A DNA stretch of 64,000 nt from Conus ventricosus (GCA_018398815.1 CM031614.1:47728681-47792680); one strand, 5' to 3'; shown: positions 1 to 12,829, counted from the stretch's first letter. The notes: generated by a model from the sequence alone, not told the origin. Program-made: numbers and translations.

Positions 1-277
1 TGCACACAATGGCCTACCTCTCCTCTCCTTTCTTGCCCCAATGCCCCCCCCCCCCCCCCCCCGTCCCGACTTCCTCTCTCCCAACTACTTCATCCTTCCC
101 TCCTCACCTGCATTCCTTTTCCTTCTCCCTTCCCTCATTAGGACCCGCTTGCCTTGGTTGCGTGACTTTGCTGAGTCATGGCGGAGTTGTCTGTAAAAAT
201 ATTAGTTTAAAGCCTGCCTGCTTGCCTGCCTGCTTCTCTCCTCTCTGTCTGTCTGTTTGTCTGCCTGTCTGTCTCTC

Positions 278-332
<55 letters not shown>

Positions 333-701
333 TGCGCGCGCATTTATGTGTATGTGCGCTCACGCATGCATCTCTGAGTATTAGTTTGAAACCTGGTACC
401 CTCCCCCCCCCCCTTCCTCTGTCTCTCATGTGTGTGTGTGTGTGTGCGCGCGCGCGTGCGTGCGTGTGTGTACTTGCGTGTGAGTGTGTGTGTGTGTGTG
501 TGTTGTGTGTGTGTGTGGTGTGTGTGTGTGTGGTGTGGCGTACGTGCGCGCGCGCGCGCACTCACGTGTGCCTCTCTGTGAATACAAAGTTTTTGGGTGT
601 GTGTTGTTTGTCGTGTAGTTGACTGTCATCAGTCACCACAGGTTATCGCGTGCGCGCGCGCGCGCGCGCGCGCGCGCTGTGTGTGTTGTGTGTGTGTGTG
701 T

Positions 702-732
<31 letters not shown>

Positions 733-830
733 TGTGTGTCCCCGCTCACGCATGCATCTCTGTCAATACGAAGCCCTTGTGTTACTGGCTGAGTGTTGTC
801 TGTCTTCAAGTTGACTGTCATTGGTCATCA
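1..830. repeat. compound (GT)n/(GC)n microsatellite block with duplicated spacer
   Basis: Opens with a 19-base poly-C tract (44-62), then (CTGT)n, (GT)n (about 279-331), and further GT runs mixed with alternating GC stretches such as 650-676. The non-repetitive spacers are related to one another: segments near 350-395, 545-640 and 740-835 share 'CTCACGCATGCATCTCTG', a 'GAATAC' motif and 'GTTGACTGTCAT'. The block is therefore a higher-order duplication of about 190 bp, not simple slippage. Open frames here encode only Cys/Val or His/Thr repeats and are not genes. Confidence 0.9.
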
Positions 831-1310
831 CAGATGCATCTGCATCGGATATGGTATCTTGATGAATGTCAGTAGACATCTGATCGTTTTTGACATCTAC
901 AGAGAACAAGTGGCCCATTGCACTTTTTTCAGTGACTGTTAATATGGTCAGACCTCATATTTGAAACTGTTAAGACTTCGAGTAGATCTTGGGATCAGAT
1001 TTTAAAAAAAAAGAATCAGAATGGCGTGATTTTGAAGCTTTCGAATAACTAGCTGAACGTGTGTCAACAAGACATGCGTCTTGTTTGAACATGTATAGAT
1101 CATTGAAACTAGTGTCATATACCTCTCTATATTAAGGTTATTCATTTTCGGATCCCCCTTGCTGATCATACCAAAGAAGGAATGTGATAAAGACTGACAA
1201 GGATGTAGTCAGCCTATTGTCGCCTTTATTTCTTTTCCCCATGATGAGTTATCCATCTTTCTTATCTTCTGTAGAGAGAAAACCACCGCAGCGTTCCTGA
1301 AAACAAATCA
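831..1310. other. unannotated spacer
   Basis: AT-rich unique-looking sequence. I see no exon with splice sites, no retroelement protein and no tandem repeat. Confidence 0.6.
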
Positions 1311-1518
<208 letters not shown>

Positions 1519-1850
1519 CCAAAGTGCAGAGTAATACTAATACACAATACGAAATGGCCAAGTGAACTTTCAACTGACCTGTCTCCTTTAGATATTGCAA
1601 ATGACCTCCATTAGAAAAGAGACACCAAACAGCAGTCCCCACTCTATGATTGGCATCAGGAGAAATGTCCTGCTGACACCCCTCTGGGAAATATTGATTT
1701 GTGTATTTTTTAACTGTCATTTGTGACATTTGAGGAGAACCCACTGGTAGAAAATGTTTGTCCCTTTCGATTGTGCATTCAATATGCACCATTGTGAGTT
1801 TATAATTAATTATTGTTTTTTGTTTATGATTTGGGGGTTTTCTCTTCTCC

Positions 1851-1851
<1 letters not shown>

Positions 1852-1899
<48 letters not shown>
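1852..1899. repeat. 48-base pure poly-C tract
   Basis: Uninterrupted run of C, the longest of about a dozen poly-C/G tracts of 18 bases or more in this window. The true length in the genome may differ, since such tracts are hard to sequence. Confidence 0.85.
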
Positions 1900-1900
<1 letters not shown>

Positions 1901-2149
1901 TTTCTGTCTGCCTTCCTGTGTCTGCGTGTATGTTGTCAGTCTCTTTGTGTATTGAACTGTCTGTATGTCCCTGAATCTGTCAGTCTGTATTCAGCTGCAT
2001 CTGTGGTGTAGTGGTTGGTCATCACGTCGGCTTGAACAGCCTTTCGCTCTGTTTGTCTGTGTATATAGCCATATAGAGAGAGCTAAACTTGACACAAGTC
2101 TGTCTTTCTTTCTCGGAACTGAAAAGTATTCACTAATATTCTCTGTCAC

Positions 2150-2705
2150 CGTGATCAGGGCTTTGCCTTATAGCTCGCTCGACTGTTCTGCGCCAGTTTC
2201 TTTGGGTCGCCAACAGTTTGCTTTTCCCAGGGTGTCCACGACAGCATAGACTTGCTGATAGCTCTCTCGACTGTTCTGCGCCAGGTTTTCTTTGGGTCGC
2301 CCACAGTTTGCTTTTCCTGGCCCAAAGGTATCCAGCGTAGAGCTTTCTGGACTTTGCCTTCTAGCTCTTTCGACTGCACTGCGCCAGGTTTCTTTGGGTC
2401 GTCCACAGTTTGCTCTTTCCGGAGGTATCCAGCATACAGCTCTCTGGGCCGTGAGCTGGGCGACAATCGACAAGTGTGCCCCAACCATCTCCATCGGCGC
2501 CCCAGAAATATCCATGGCATGTCACCACCATCCCTGTCCGGCTCTGGAGATCTACGATTGAGATAATGCTCGGCCAGAAGATCCTTAGGATACGCCGTGG
2601 GCAGTTGGTCTGGAACACCTCCAACTTCTGCTCCATGGTCTTTCAGCTCTCCGATCCACACAGGAGAACGCTGATGACCCTGCTATTGAAGATCCTGATC
2701 TGTTA
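2150..2705 (-). mobile_element. LINE reverse-transcriptase 3' end, decayed, with triplicated tail
   Basis: Read on the minus strand, several frames give the C-terminal region of a non-LTR reverse transcriptase: 'KLEVFQTNCPRRILRIFWP', then 'RRWRWLGHTCR', then the characteristic basic tail with 'GRPKETWR'. Frameshifts separate these blocks, so it is a dead copy. The tail segment, including a 'GKxxxGRPK.TWRR'-like motif, occurs three times in a row (about 2186, 2263 and 2364 in + coordinates). The element lacks the polymerase core and the endonuclease, so it is 5' truncated. The clade cannot be assigned from this tail alone. Confidence 0.72.
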
Positions 2706-3059
2706 GTGGACGTTGAGGCTAGTGGGTCTCCAAACCGGCTAGAACATAAAGAATGCTTCCTTTGCTCACTTTGCTGATGCTGTTTGTTGACTCCCCCTGG
2801 TGACAGTCGCCGTCTATTGTCACCGATAAACTCGTGTACGTCCTCCGGTGCCTGCCGGTCAGTGACTGGATTGCTGGTTTAGGTATCCTTCCTCAGGAAT
2901 TGTGCTTTGACACTCCGTGTTACCACGGTTCAGTCAATACACCGGTTGTCTTGCCCGTTTCCTGTTCAGTATCTTGCTGCCTGTTTGACAGTAGCTCAGG
3001 TCGTTCGCATGGTTGAGTGTTTATGCCTGCATGCTTAATATAGTCAGACCCATCCTAAC

Positions 3060-3060
<1 letters not shown>
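2706..3060. other. unannotated spacer
   Basis: No exon, RNA gene or repeat recognised. Confidence 0.55.
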
Positions 3061-3061
<1 letters not shown>

Positions 3062-3101
<40 letters not shown>

Positions 3102-3351
3102 TGCGTGCGTGCGTATGTGTGTGCGCGCGCGCCCGTGTGTGTGACGTGTGTGACGTATATTTCCTTAATTGTTTGTGCCTCCCCCCCGCCCCCCCCCCCC
3201 CCCCCCCATGTGCTCATTGTTGTACTTCATTAACTTAGCGAAGACGAATTGGGAAATACCTAAATACTTGATTGAATGAAGCTTTTTTCTTTCCCTCTGA
3301 GTTCTCTGGTCTGTCTCTCTACACCCCCCCCCCCCCCCCCCCCCCCCCCCC
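3062..3351. repeat. (GT)n tract and two poly-C tracts
   Basis: (GT)n at about 3062-3130 passes into a short GCGC stretch. Poly-C runs follow at 3189-3207 and 3324-3351 (28 bases). Unremarkable sequence lies between them. Confidence 0.9.
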
Positions 3352-3690
3352 GCCCACCTCAGTCCCTCCTCCTCTCCTCACTTACCGCTTGCCATAGGTA
3401 TCTGGCCGTGCGTGCCACTTGAGAACAGAGGAGGCAGTATAGTAGTGGGATAGTCTCCATGGTGCTTGAGCTAATCAGGTGTTAGCCTAGACGGCACACG
3501 GCTCTGCCCACACTCCATCTGGGCCTGGGATGAAGAAGCGAGGGAGGAGGAAAGGGGGCAGGAAAAGGTGGAGGGAGATGGTGAAGGCAAGTTGGGGTGG
3601 GTGGGGAAGGACGTTCAGGAGACAGAGATAGAAAAAAAAAATAGTATAGATGCACACAATGCATGCACAGTCAAGCCGCAAACACGTGCA
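3352..3690. other. unannotated spacer with purine-rich run
   Basis: Holds a purine-rich stretch (about 3530-3640, AGGGAGGAGG-like). No coding signal seen. Confidence 0.5.
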
Positions 3691-3755
<65 letters not shown>

Positions 3756-3759
3756 GCGC

Positions 3760-3792
<33 letters not shown>

Positions 3793-3851
3793 CAAACACA
3801 CACACTCTTTCTCTTTCACTCACTCACTCACTCACTCGCACACACGCACGC

Positions 3852-3923
<72 letters not shown>

Positions 3924-3936
3924 GCACACACACACT
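3691..3936. repeat. (CA)n microsatellite with ACTC and GC interruptions
   Basis: Two long CA tracts are separated by GCGC/GCAC and (ACTC)n segments. The alternating CG/CA stretch near 3748-3785 is of a type prone to left-handed DNA. Confidence 0.92.
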
Positions 3937-4019
3937 CACTCCTTCTTCTTCCTCCGTAAGGGCCGGGTTCATTTCTGAACGTAAGTGGCCCTGCGGTGAC
4001 GTATCGTTGATTCCGGCCG

Positions 4020-4535
4020 CGGGAGCTAGGTTTGGGGGGGGGGGGGGGAATTAAAACTATGTACAGGGCAGTTGGTTTGGGGGGGGGGGGGGGGAAATTA
4101 AAACTATGTACAGGGCAGTAGGGAGGGTCATGGGGTCCCACAAGTGGCTGCAGAGCCCTGCTGCCACCGAGTCGTGAGCGGAACATCTCCAGTGACGTTG
4201 CTGATGTCGTAGAGGTGGGCAGGCTGTTCCAGTCTGAGGTTGTCCTCGGGAAGAAGGTGTTGTTTATTGCCTTGTGGAAATCCTGTTGTTGGTATAGCCT
4301 TGCTCCTCTTGTTCTTGGGTCAGAGTCCCTGATGTAGTTTGCAGGTGAGATTCCAACAAGATTGTGCTTGACCTTGTACAGCATCATTAGTCTATTCTTT
4401 GTTCTTCTTTCTTCCAATGACTCCCATCCTAAGGTGTTGAGCATATTGGTGATAATGCCGGGTGTTCTTTCAAAGTAGTTGTTGTGGTGTATCTGGCTGC
4501 TCTTCTTTGGACAGCTTCGAGTGATTTCTTGTCTT
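4020..4535 (-). mobile_element. LINE reverse-transcriptase C-terminal fragment
   Basis: The minus strand encodes 'LEAVQRRAARYTTTTTLKE' (about 4535-4470), then after a frameshift 'MLNTLGWESLEERRTKNRL' and 'SFFPRTI.WNSLP'-type sequence ('NNTFFPRTTSDWNSLPTST'). This is the order at the C-terminus of a CR1/jockey-like reverse transcriptase. Beyond the stop, the 3' part holds a duplicated ~55-bp segment ('AATTAAAACTATGTACAGGG' after a poly-G run, at about 4045 and 4095). The polymerase core is missing, so it is a 5'-truncated dead copy. The family is clear; the clade is uncertain. Confidence 0.8.
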
Positions 4536-4551
4536 TCTCTTCACTCATTCG

Positions 4552-4567
4552 CACACACGCGCGCGCG

Positions 4568-4626
<59 letters not shown>
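4552..4626. repeat. (GC)n/(CA)n microsatellite
   Basis: An alternating GC block passes directly into pure (AC)n. It abuts the preceding LINE fragment on its 5' side. Confidence 0.92.
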
Positions 4627-4630
<4 letters not shown>

Positions 4631-5291
4631 ATTAGTGGAACGAAGCAATGGAGGGAGTCATTAAGGTAGAGGGTCAGGGGTGGCTATAACTCAGATAACG
4701 GTGTGCAAGGCAGGCAAGGGAAGCTGTCTTGCTGCCAGCTCGGTCTGCGCTCCGCACACAAACCCTGTACCCCTCTCTCTCTCTCTCTCTCTCTCCCCGC
4801 GCCCCACTACCCCTCCCCCCCCCCCCCCCCCCCCCCCCCTCCCTTTATCCTTTCACCGCCTCTATCCCTCCCTCCACCACCGTGCCCTAGCCTCCCCATT
4901 CCCCTCTGTCTGCTCCGGGCACTGAAACAGACTCTCATCCCTTTTATGGTCTCTACCCCTTCGTTCGTTGTTCCTCCTGCCGTGTGGGATTCGAACACGG
5001 CAATTATAAGGAGGAGGACAGGGGAAGGTTTTAGAACTCTGGGGATTGCATGAAGCGTTTTGAACGGAGCTGATGCTTGTTTAAGAGATAAAAAAACGTG
5101 TTTGCTGACTGTAGAATTTGTTGCTTTTGGGGAATCTGGGCTTGTTTTAATCAAATTACGAGCGTGCGGGCTAGGCGCTGGAGAAGGCGGTGGGGCTGGG
5201 GGGTGGAGAAAGGAAGAGGAAAAACTCAGTCTCCTGGTGTTTTGCAATTTGGATTGCTGACAGATGACAAAGTTTCGAAATATAAATAGCA
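4627..5291. other. no gene; (CT)n, 25-base poly-C and pyrimidine-rich run
   Basis: Contains (CT)n near 4773-4795, poly-C at 4815-4839 and a pyrimidine-rich flank. Nothing coding seen. Confidence 0.6.
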
Positions 5292-5482
5292 ACACACACA
5301 CACACAACACACACACACACCCCCCACACACGCAACACACAACATCACGCCCCTCACACACACACACACACACACACACCGCACCCGCACTGCACAACCA
5401 AACAGCACACATAGCATGCGTGCGCCCCACACACAACACCGCATCACACATGCACACGCGCGCCTCACCACACACACACACA

Positions 5483-5524
<42 letters not shown>

Positions 5525-5541
5525 GCACACACACAACACTA
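5292..5541. repeat. compound (CA)n microsatellite
   Basis: Several CA tracts broken by short GCAC/CATG-rich words. Long open frames across it encode only His/Thr or Cys/Val repeats. Confidence 0.9.
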
Positions 5542-5731
5542 TGTGCAAATACAAATAGAAATTCCACGGTCTCAGTCTTTTTTTGTGATTCCTTGAATGG
5601 AAAAGGAACATTGTATGGATGTGAAAGAAAATAAAATCACATATTTTCACGTATATCTTCAATTATTATTATAATAATTTTCGATCTCTGCTTTCCTTGT
5701 TGCACGCAATAACATTGGTTTCCCGTAAGAA

Positions 5732-6141
5732 CCCCCCCCCCCCCCCCCCGCCCCCAAGTTTAAAAAAAAAGAAGAAAAAGAGAGACTTAAAGTGAGAGCA
5801 GATCCTGGAAATAGTGGCTCAAATGAGAATGCCCCTGAAGTACTGTTTGGAGCCTGAGAATGCCCCTGAAGTACTGTTGAGCTAGCCCATGAGGAGATGC
5901 CCTGAAGTACTGTTGAGCCTGAGAATGCCCCTGAAGTACTGTTGAGCCTGGATGAATGTGCGCCTGGGAAAGTATACTGTTGAGCCTGAAACGTGTAAAT
6001 TGAAGTAACATTAGACAGAAAGAAAGAAGAAGGGGGAAAAAAAAAAAGGGGGGGGGGGTGTTAAAAATATTCATGGAAAAAAAAAGAGAGTTGGAGTGAA
6101 GAATAGGCGACGAAATGGGGGGGGGGGGGGGGGGGGGGGGG
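5732..6141. repeat. poly-C, ~30-bp tandem repeat and poly-G tracts
   Basis: Poly-C lies at 5732-5749. From about 5824 to 5990 a unit of about 30 bp, with core 'TGCCCCTGAAGTACTGTTGA' and 'GCCTGAGAA', occurs about five times with decay at the 3' end. Poly-G tracts follow at about 6049-6058 and 6117-6141. Confidence 0.8.
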
Positions 6142-9115
6142 TCACAAGAAACGGTAAGGTTCAGGTAAAGAACAAAAAAAAGTAAAGTAAGCATCAAAGA
6201 CTCCGGCAGCCATGAACATAAACAGCCATTAGCAGGCACAGGTATGACCACCAGTGCTCACAGTCCGAGCATAGTTACTAGAACTCGGCAAAACTACTGC
6301 CCTGCTGAAAACTGGCTGAAGTGAGAACAGGACTTGGCTTCACAAGGGGAGTATTGTGCATGTTTATGTCTGTACTTTTTTTTTGTTTGTCGCTGAGGAA
6401 GGCATTTTGCCGAAAATTTCTTGTCCTGTTTTGTGTCGTGATTAAATCGTCGTTACTTCACACTTTTTTGTGTGCTCTTCTGCTTTGTTGAGGAGTTCAG
6501 TTAGTTTGGGGTGAGTTTTCTAATATTCAAATCCCAACCGGCCGCACTGGATCTGATCAGAGTGTATAAAGAAAAAGTCCTAAAGTTCTGTCCTAAAAAG
6601 AAAACCTACACACATCTGTCATTTTAAGGTAGATAAGGCCAGCGGCTAGGTTATGCAGAGAATGTGTCCAACTTTAATCGCTCTCAATTAGAAAAAAGTC
6701 AGCCAGATTAGCGCCACAAAATTATGTATATTATGCCATGTTGGCAGAAAACTTCCCCACACTGAAATGTTATGAATGATGTGAGGAAAAGAAAAGGCAT
6801 TCTAGAATAAAGGTGAATGGGCCACAAAGACGGACGATTGCTGAGGAAGATGAGAAAAGGGTCGATTCAAAGTGAGTGGTAGATATTGCTGGCACCAACT
6901 TCCAGAACAGAGAGAGACAGTTTTTTTTTTTGTTTTGTTTTGTTTTTTTTGTTTTTTTTTAACTGAAGAGGCCTCTGCTGGTGGCAGGAATAGGAACAAT
7001 AACAGGAACAGTACAAACCACTTGAGGATGTCAGCAAGAATACATTCTATTTGTGTCCCGCTATGTGTCAGACCCTTTGCAAGACGATTCTGTGAACAAG
7101 CTTTGACAGAGACACTCTTGGCTGTGAATAGAACTAGAAATAGTATGCCACCAGACAATGAAGGGTCTTTCAGAAGAAAACAACAATACAGGGAGAAGGA
7201 AAGGTTCCGGCTAGACCAGTCCGGAGCAGTGCTTTGTACGAACGTCATTGCCAAAGAGAGGATTCGGACAGGAAGGGGGCTCAGCGAAGACCAACCCTGA
7301 AAATGAGAAGGTCATGGCGGGAGGACTATTACCAGAAAAAAAGAGAAGAAGACAAGCAAAAGCCAGCAGACAGAAAAAGAACTGGACGCACTGACTACAA
7401 CTGGACGCACTGACTACCAGTGGAAGCCAATAAACAAAAGAGCTCGAGCGAGAGCTTCAGAAGAAAGAATACAAATCATTCCAGACGTCGATTGAACGGG
7501 CTGAAATCAAGTGGAGCTAAGACGGGAGATCTTCAAAGATCTTATCGACTTTAATATGAACAAGCTTTGGCAGAGAACACTTTTGGCACTGAACAGGAGT
7601 GGAAACGAATGTCAGAACAGTCAGACAGTAAAGAGTTTCTGGGAATGAATGAATAGTAGAGCAGAAAGAAGTTACCGGCTAAATCATAATATCAGTCAGG
7701 AGCAACCCTTGGTACAAATGTCATTGCCAGCCAGATGATTTACACTTGAAAATGAATGCAGACTACAAAACGACAGGCCAAAAATATAAATGAAAACAAA
7801 ACAGCAGCAACGACAATAACAACTATGTAAGGTGAACACATTCTGGACTCATTCCAACTTCTTCCAAGCTTCATATGAAAAAATAAACCAACAAAAAACA
7901 AGAAATAGTTGTTAAACGACTTTTGTTTCACCAAAATAATCTTCTTGTAGGTGCTACGGTCGTAAACATATACAGCGTGGATTAAAATAATGATGTTTGT
8001 GTGTGTCTGTGTGTGTTTCAAAGAAGGGACATTTTTCAGTGGGTTCGACTTGATGTAAACTATGATTTGTCTCCAGTTTCGGCACATTTGGTGGTCGTAT
8101 TTACTTCGTCTGTTGAAAAACTGTATAAACAGGCCAACGAAACTGTGGAAGTACCAGTTCTATTAAAAGCTGTAATTTATTCCCAAGAGGTACACGGCAC
8201 TAACATGATGTAATGATGCGACATAATACAATTGTCCGGTGCTGCGTGAAGCGGAGTGTTAAATCAGACGTTAAAAAGCGTGGGGGAATGGTTTCTTTAA
8301 AGATAAAAAAAGCAAAACAACTAAATGACGTTGGACTCTAATGGTGCTGATTCGTACAATATTTAGAAGTCTTGCCTGTAGTATGATACCTGAGAAGACA
8401 GGAAATTGTAAGAAGCGATTGATGTACGTTTTGTTGTGGTAAAAAAATAAAAGAAGGAAGAAACGGAAAGCAAAAAAACATGCACCACACGCCCGCACGC
8501 ACGCACAGGGCACACACACATTCGCAACTCGCACACACCCTTTTTGTGCGTATTTGTGATAATATTCACTGGAACTTTAAAGCTGAAAGTGATCATCTGC
8601 AGATCCCCCCCCCCCCTCCCTTTTAAATTTTTTTTGTGGATTTTTACATTTTATGAAAATTTTTCATTGCTAGTGACCTATAGGAATGGGTTTTTAAAAT
8701 TGATTTTTGAGTAGTGTATCTAAAACTTAAACAAAAAGGAAAAAAAAAGAAAAAAAAAAAACAAAACAAAAACGGGGCAGCACACAACACACGTAGTGTA
8801 TACAAATCTGTGTACATAGTTTGACACCACAGTACACATCTGTACGTATGTAACAATTAAATACATAGTAGGCCTAATATGTAGACACCATAATAATGAA
8901 ATTCTTCAAATTGCAAAGTGGTAAAGTGCAATAAAGTACAATACAAACGTGCATAAACATAAATACATAGCTGACCAACTGTTGATTGTTCATTAAGGAT
9001 TTGTTGTGTTACTGGCATTATTCCTTGTCTTTTTTCCCCCTTTTTTTCCCTTCCATACAACTGCTTTGCAGCCAGCATAACTAACTGGGTGTGATTCGCT
9101 TTTTTAAGCGATAAT
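6142..9115. other. no gene recognised; includes one diverged ~180-bp duplication
   Basis: No splice-bounded exon or transposon protein found. Segments at about 7090-7260 and 7556-7740 align loosely over their whole length: both have 'GAACAAGCTTTG.CAGAGA', 'ACCGGCTA'/'TCCGGCTA' and 'ACGTCATTGCCA'/'ATGTCATTGCCA', indicating an old direct duplication. A 21-bp unit containing 'ACTGGACGCACTGACTAC' is repeated twice at about 7380-7420. T-rich homopolymers lie near 6920-6960. Confidence 0.5.
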
Positions 9116-9690
9116 GGTGGTTTTCCCAACCTTTTCTCCCCTCTATCCTTCCCATGCTTCCCCCTCTACCCTCTTCCTTTCCCTCCCCACCACCCCCCCT
9201 CCCCCCCCCTCCTTCCCCCCATCCCTCCCTTCCCCTATCTCCCATACACTGTCTCCCCCCACCGCGGCCCTTTCCCAAAGTCCTAAACCATTTCCAAAAC
9301 AAAAGTCCCACCCCTGCTCTCTTGTACACGTTTCGCGCGTCCGGGGCGCATTCAACCACAACACCCAAACCCCCCACACCACAAAACACACACACACCAC
9401 CCAAACTCCAAGAACGTCATCCTGGGCAAAACTTCATCGGTCTACCTTTGGTTTTTCAACCATGTTGTAGAACAACAAATTTACCCCTTCTCCTCCTCCT
9501 TCCCTTTCCCCCTTCCCCCTCGGGCACGCCCAGCGGCCCCGCATGCTCCCCACCACACACACATCCACACAACTCCCCCCCACGCACCGCTCCCCCCATC
9601 CCCCACACACAAATTCCACTTCTACTCTCATCCTCACTCTCCTCATCAAAGTTTTTTCTCTTCTCTCTTCTCTCTCTCTCTTTTTTTCCC
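9116..9690. repeat. pyrimidine-rich low-complexity block
   Basis: Long C/T-rich stretch with CCCCTCC and ACAC motifs. Its open frames are Pro/Ser/Leu-rich artefacts of composition. Confidence 0.8.
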
Positions 9691-11060
9691 TCCCTCTTTT
9701 AGTTTGTTTCTGTCAATGGCAGTAGCCTCTCGCCATCCTTTTTCCAGAATGTACATTCAATTTTCAAAATTTACCTGTTATTTTCCAGTTTTTTTTCGGA
9801 AACTTTTGTTGATCGAAAACTTTTTCAATTAAAACCTTCTGATTCTAACCGAGCAAGTTTCCATCATAACGTAACGAATAACTAATTGGGGGTGGGGGTG
9901 GGGGGGGGGTGGGGGTTCAGAAAACCCTCATCGAGGATAGACCTTGAATAGTACTGGTCAAGACCTCTGTCGGTTGAAAACTAGAGCCGCGAAGATCTAT
10001 TATGCCGGTTAAGAGGCCTGTGGGAAAGAATGGGGTGGGTCGACCCTGACGACACCGACCTCCCAGCCAGTGAAAGGAACGCCAGATAATCTTCCTCTGT
10101 GAGCAAGGTGGGCGCAGGGCCGGAGGAGAGAAAACAGCTGTCTTGGAGGAGGCCGCGCAAGATAAGGACGTGCAGGTTGTGATACCAGGAGGTGACTTGA
10201 TCCACGTGGCAGCATTCTCCACCTCGGGCTTCCTGCTGCTGCTTACCCTGGAACAGGGGCGTCCGTGGAAAGGCAGGCAGCTTCCATTCTGAGGGGCTGC
10301 TGTTCGAATGCTGAGCACGCTGGTTCTTGCGTAACTGGTAGCGTTCGTTGTTCACTGGGTGGTTTGTTGGATGTGTTGTTGAGGCCCGGATTGCATCCTG
10401 AATGGGTGGATCAGGCAAGGCCCCCAAAACCTGGCACCGCAGCTAATTGTTTTAATATGTATGTGATTGTCATTTTGCTGGTTCAGTTGTATTACCTCTT
10501 TACCGTTCTCCAAGGGCAGCGGATGGGGGGTAGAGGGTGAGGGTGTGACGATTCTGGCGATAATATTACCAGAAATGGGTGTCCGATTAAACTGGAGTAA
10601 AACTCCAAGCTGCACCACTCTCATCTGTGATCGTTCCCGTAAATTAGTACTTCCACCTTTTTCACTGCATCCATATGTTCTGCTCCACAGCTTTTTCTTT
10701 GTTCCTTTTTGTATGCCTACTGGAGCTCAATGGTAACACATCATGTACAGACGTACATTTCACGTACAAAAATCAGGAAAATCTGAAAGGATGTGAATAC
10801 GCTTAGAAAAATTACCAAATTACATATAATCAAACAAAAAATTGTCAGTGACAAGAGGGTACATCTAATTTGTCGACCGTAAAATGTTGATTCATGATTA
10901 CACGGACATTAGCACATAGAAAACTTTTTTTCTTTGGATAGCCATTGTCTGAAACATAAAGCCTCAAAAATGTTACTTTGGAAGGGACTTCAAACATTGC
11001 TGTCTCAGTTCTTTAAACTAAGAAAATCCTCTGTCTTTCTATTTGTCTGTCTGTCTCTTT
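9691..11060. other. no gene recognised
   Basis: A moderately GC-rich part (about 9930-10440) has open frames on the minus strand of up to 148 codons. They show no domain I recognise and no clear splice boundaries, so I leave them unassigned. The remainder is AT-rich spacer. Confidence 0.45.
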
Positions 11061-11077
11061 CTCTATGTGTTTCTCTG

Positions 11078-11195
11078 TGCGTGCGTGCGTGTGTGCGTGC
11101 GTGCGTGCGCGCGCGTAAGTTTTTTAGATTTAAGTATCATCACTAGCCAGTGGCACTATATGATCAGTATGTTAGTATATCTGTGTGGTGTGTGT

Positions 11196-11230
<35 letters not shown>

Positions 11231-11255
11231 ATGCGTGCGTGCGTGCGTGCATGCA

Positions 11256-11320
<65 letters not shown>

Positions 11321-11330
11321 ACACGCGCTG
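11078..11330. repeat. (GT)n/(GCGT)n microsatellites
   Basis: GCGT-rich tract at about 11078-11116, then two long GT tracts joined by (GCGT)n. Confidence 0.9.
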
Positions 11331-11484
11331 TGTGCGTGCATGAGCATGCGCTTTTTTGGTTTTTGGAGGGAGGCGGGCGGGGTTCTGTTAGTCTGTCTGC
11401 CCATCCATATGTTTCTGTTCTGTTGTCAGTCTGTCTCTCTCTTTATGCATCATTTTATCTGTTTATTAACTTTTTTCTGTTGAG

Positions 11485-11486
<2 letters not shown>

Positions 11487-11524
<38 letters not shown>

Positions 11525-11555
11525 TCTCTCTCTCTCTCTCTCTTCTCTCTCTCTT
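11487..11555. repeat. (CT)n microsatellite
   Basis: Pure CT dinucleotides with TTCTCTT interruptions. Confidence 0.9.
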
Positions 11556-12119
11556 TGAATGCAAACATAAGTTTGTCACTCTTATGTATGCATTTAGGGA
11601 TAAGCACTTGCATTACTCACCCACATGTTCACATGGTTTAAAAATATTGCAAACATGTAGCCTGTATTACGTGATCAGGAGCTTTTATTAATAAAAGATT
11701 TTTAAAAGGAAAGAAGAAACAAGAAAAATAGAACATTGTAAGGAAAAAAGTTATAAAGCCGTTAATATTTCAAAAGGGGAAAAGAAAAAGATAGACAACT
11801 GTCAAATGCTGGCGTTGTCAGTGGATGTGATTTGAACAGTACGAGAGACAAGGACAGGCAGCTGAAGCTCAAAATCTAACTCTCTCACCACTACATCGTC
11901 CCCTCTTCTCCCTCCTACCTCATTCCATGGAGGCTAGCATTAACTGTGCCACTTAGAACAAGTGAAAAACCAGGTGTTTCTAACACAAGCAAGCCTGAGG
12001 CCTGCAGCTTCTGTTTTGTTCACATGAGTTTTAACCTTCAAACCAATCTTTTAGCAAACTCAGAAAAAGCTTGGAATGAGGGGACTAGCAAACCGAGTTT
12101 ATGATGTTATACGAATGAC
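11556..12119. other. unannotated spacer
   Basis: A-rich, with no coding or repeat structure recognised. Confidence 0.5.
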
Positions 12120-12810
12120 TAAACAATGATCATGTACTGTTTGACTGTAGTGGAAGTGTGGGGAATTTTCCTGATTATAGGGGTAGTATTTTTACTGCTC
12201 GGGAATATCTTGACTGCAGTGGTAACATCTGTACCAAGTGGTGATTTCTCAAGTGTAATGGTAATATTGATATTGTGTAATAATATTTTGACTGTAGTGG
12301 TAATATCTGTACTGTGTGGTTACGTCTTGATTATAGTGGTACTGTGTTGGAATTTCCTGATTATAGCAGTTGCATTTTTACTACATGGTGATATCTTGAC
12401 TGCATTGGTAACTTTTGTACTAAGTGGTGATTTCTCGACTGTAACAGTAATATCAATATTGTGTAGTAATGTCTTGACCATAGTGATAATAACTTTTGCG
12501 TGGTGGTGTCCAGATTGGAGTGGTAATATCTGTAATGTGCGGTGATGCTTTGAATGCAGTGGTAATATGTGTACTTTGTTGACGTCTGCACTGTAGTTAT
12601 TATGCCTGTACTGCTTATGATGTCTTCACTGTCATTGAAATATCTTGACGATGTAGTGATGTCTTGACTGTAGTGGTATAATATCAAGTGTGTGGTAATT
12701 TTTTGATTGTGGTGGTGATTTCTATACTGTGTAATGATATCTTGATGTTAGTTGTAATATTGTGCCAGTGATATCTTGACTGTAGTGGTAGTATCTGTAG
12801 GAAAAAAAAA
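12120..12810 (+). repeat. degenerate ~39-bp minisatellite, block 1
   Basis: A decayed tandem unit with the words 'GATGTCTTGACTGTAGTGG', 'TAATATCTGTACTGTGTGG' and variants, about 15-18 units. It pauses at about 12810 and resumes at 13995 with the same unit, so the sequence between (including a retroelement fragment) interrupts one array. The array lies just upstream of the first recognised exon. Confidence 0.85.
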
Positions 12811-12829
12811 CCTCTCTGGCAAATATTTT

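Noticed and set aside
202..875. Many overlapping open frames rich in Cys/Val or His/Thr
   Set aside because: Translations of (GT)n/(CA)n. The same applies to the tracts at 1.3, 3.7, 5.3, 11.2, 15.2, 23.7, 31.5, 57.2 and 62.8 kb.
9917..10427. Minus-strand open frames of 133-148 codons in GC-rich sequence
   Set aside because: No recognisable domain, no repeat homology that I can see, no splice structure. Left unassigned instead of called a gene.
12126..12545. Hydrophobic 139-codon open frame
   Set aside because: Composed of the degenerate minisatellite unit; the repeated valine/isoleucine pattern comes from the repeat.
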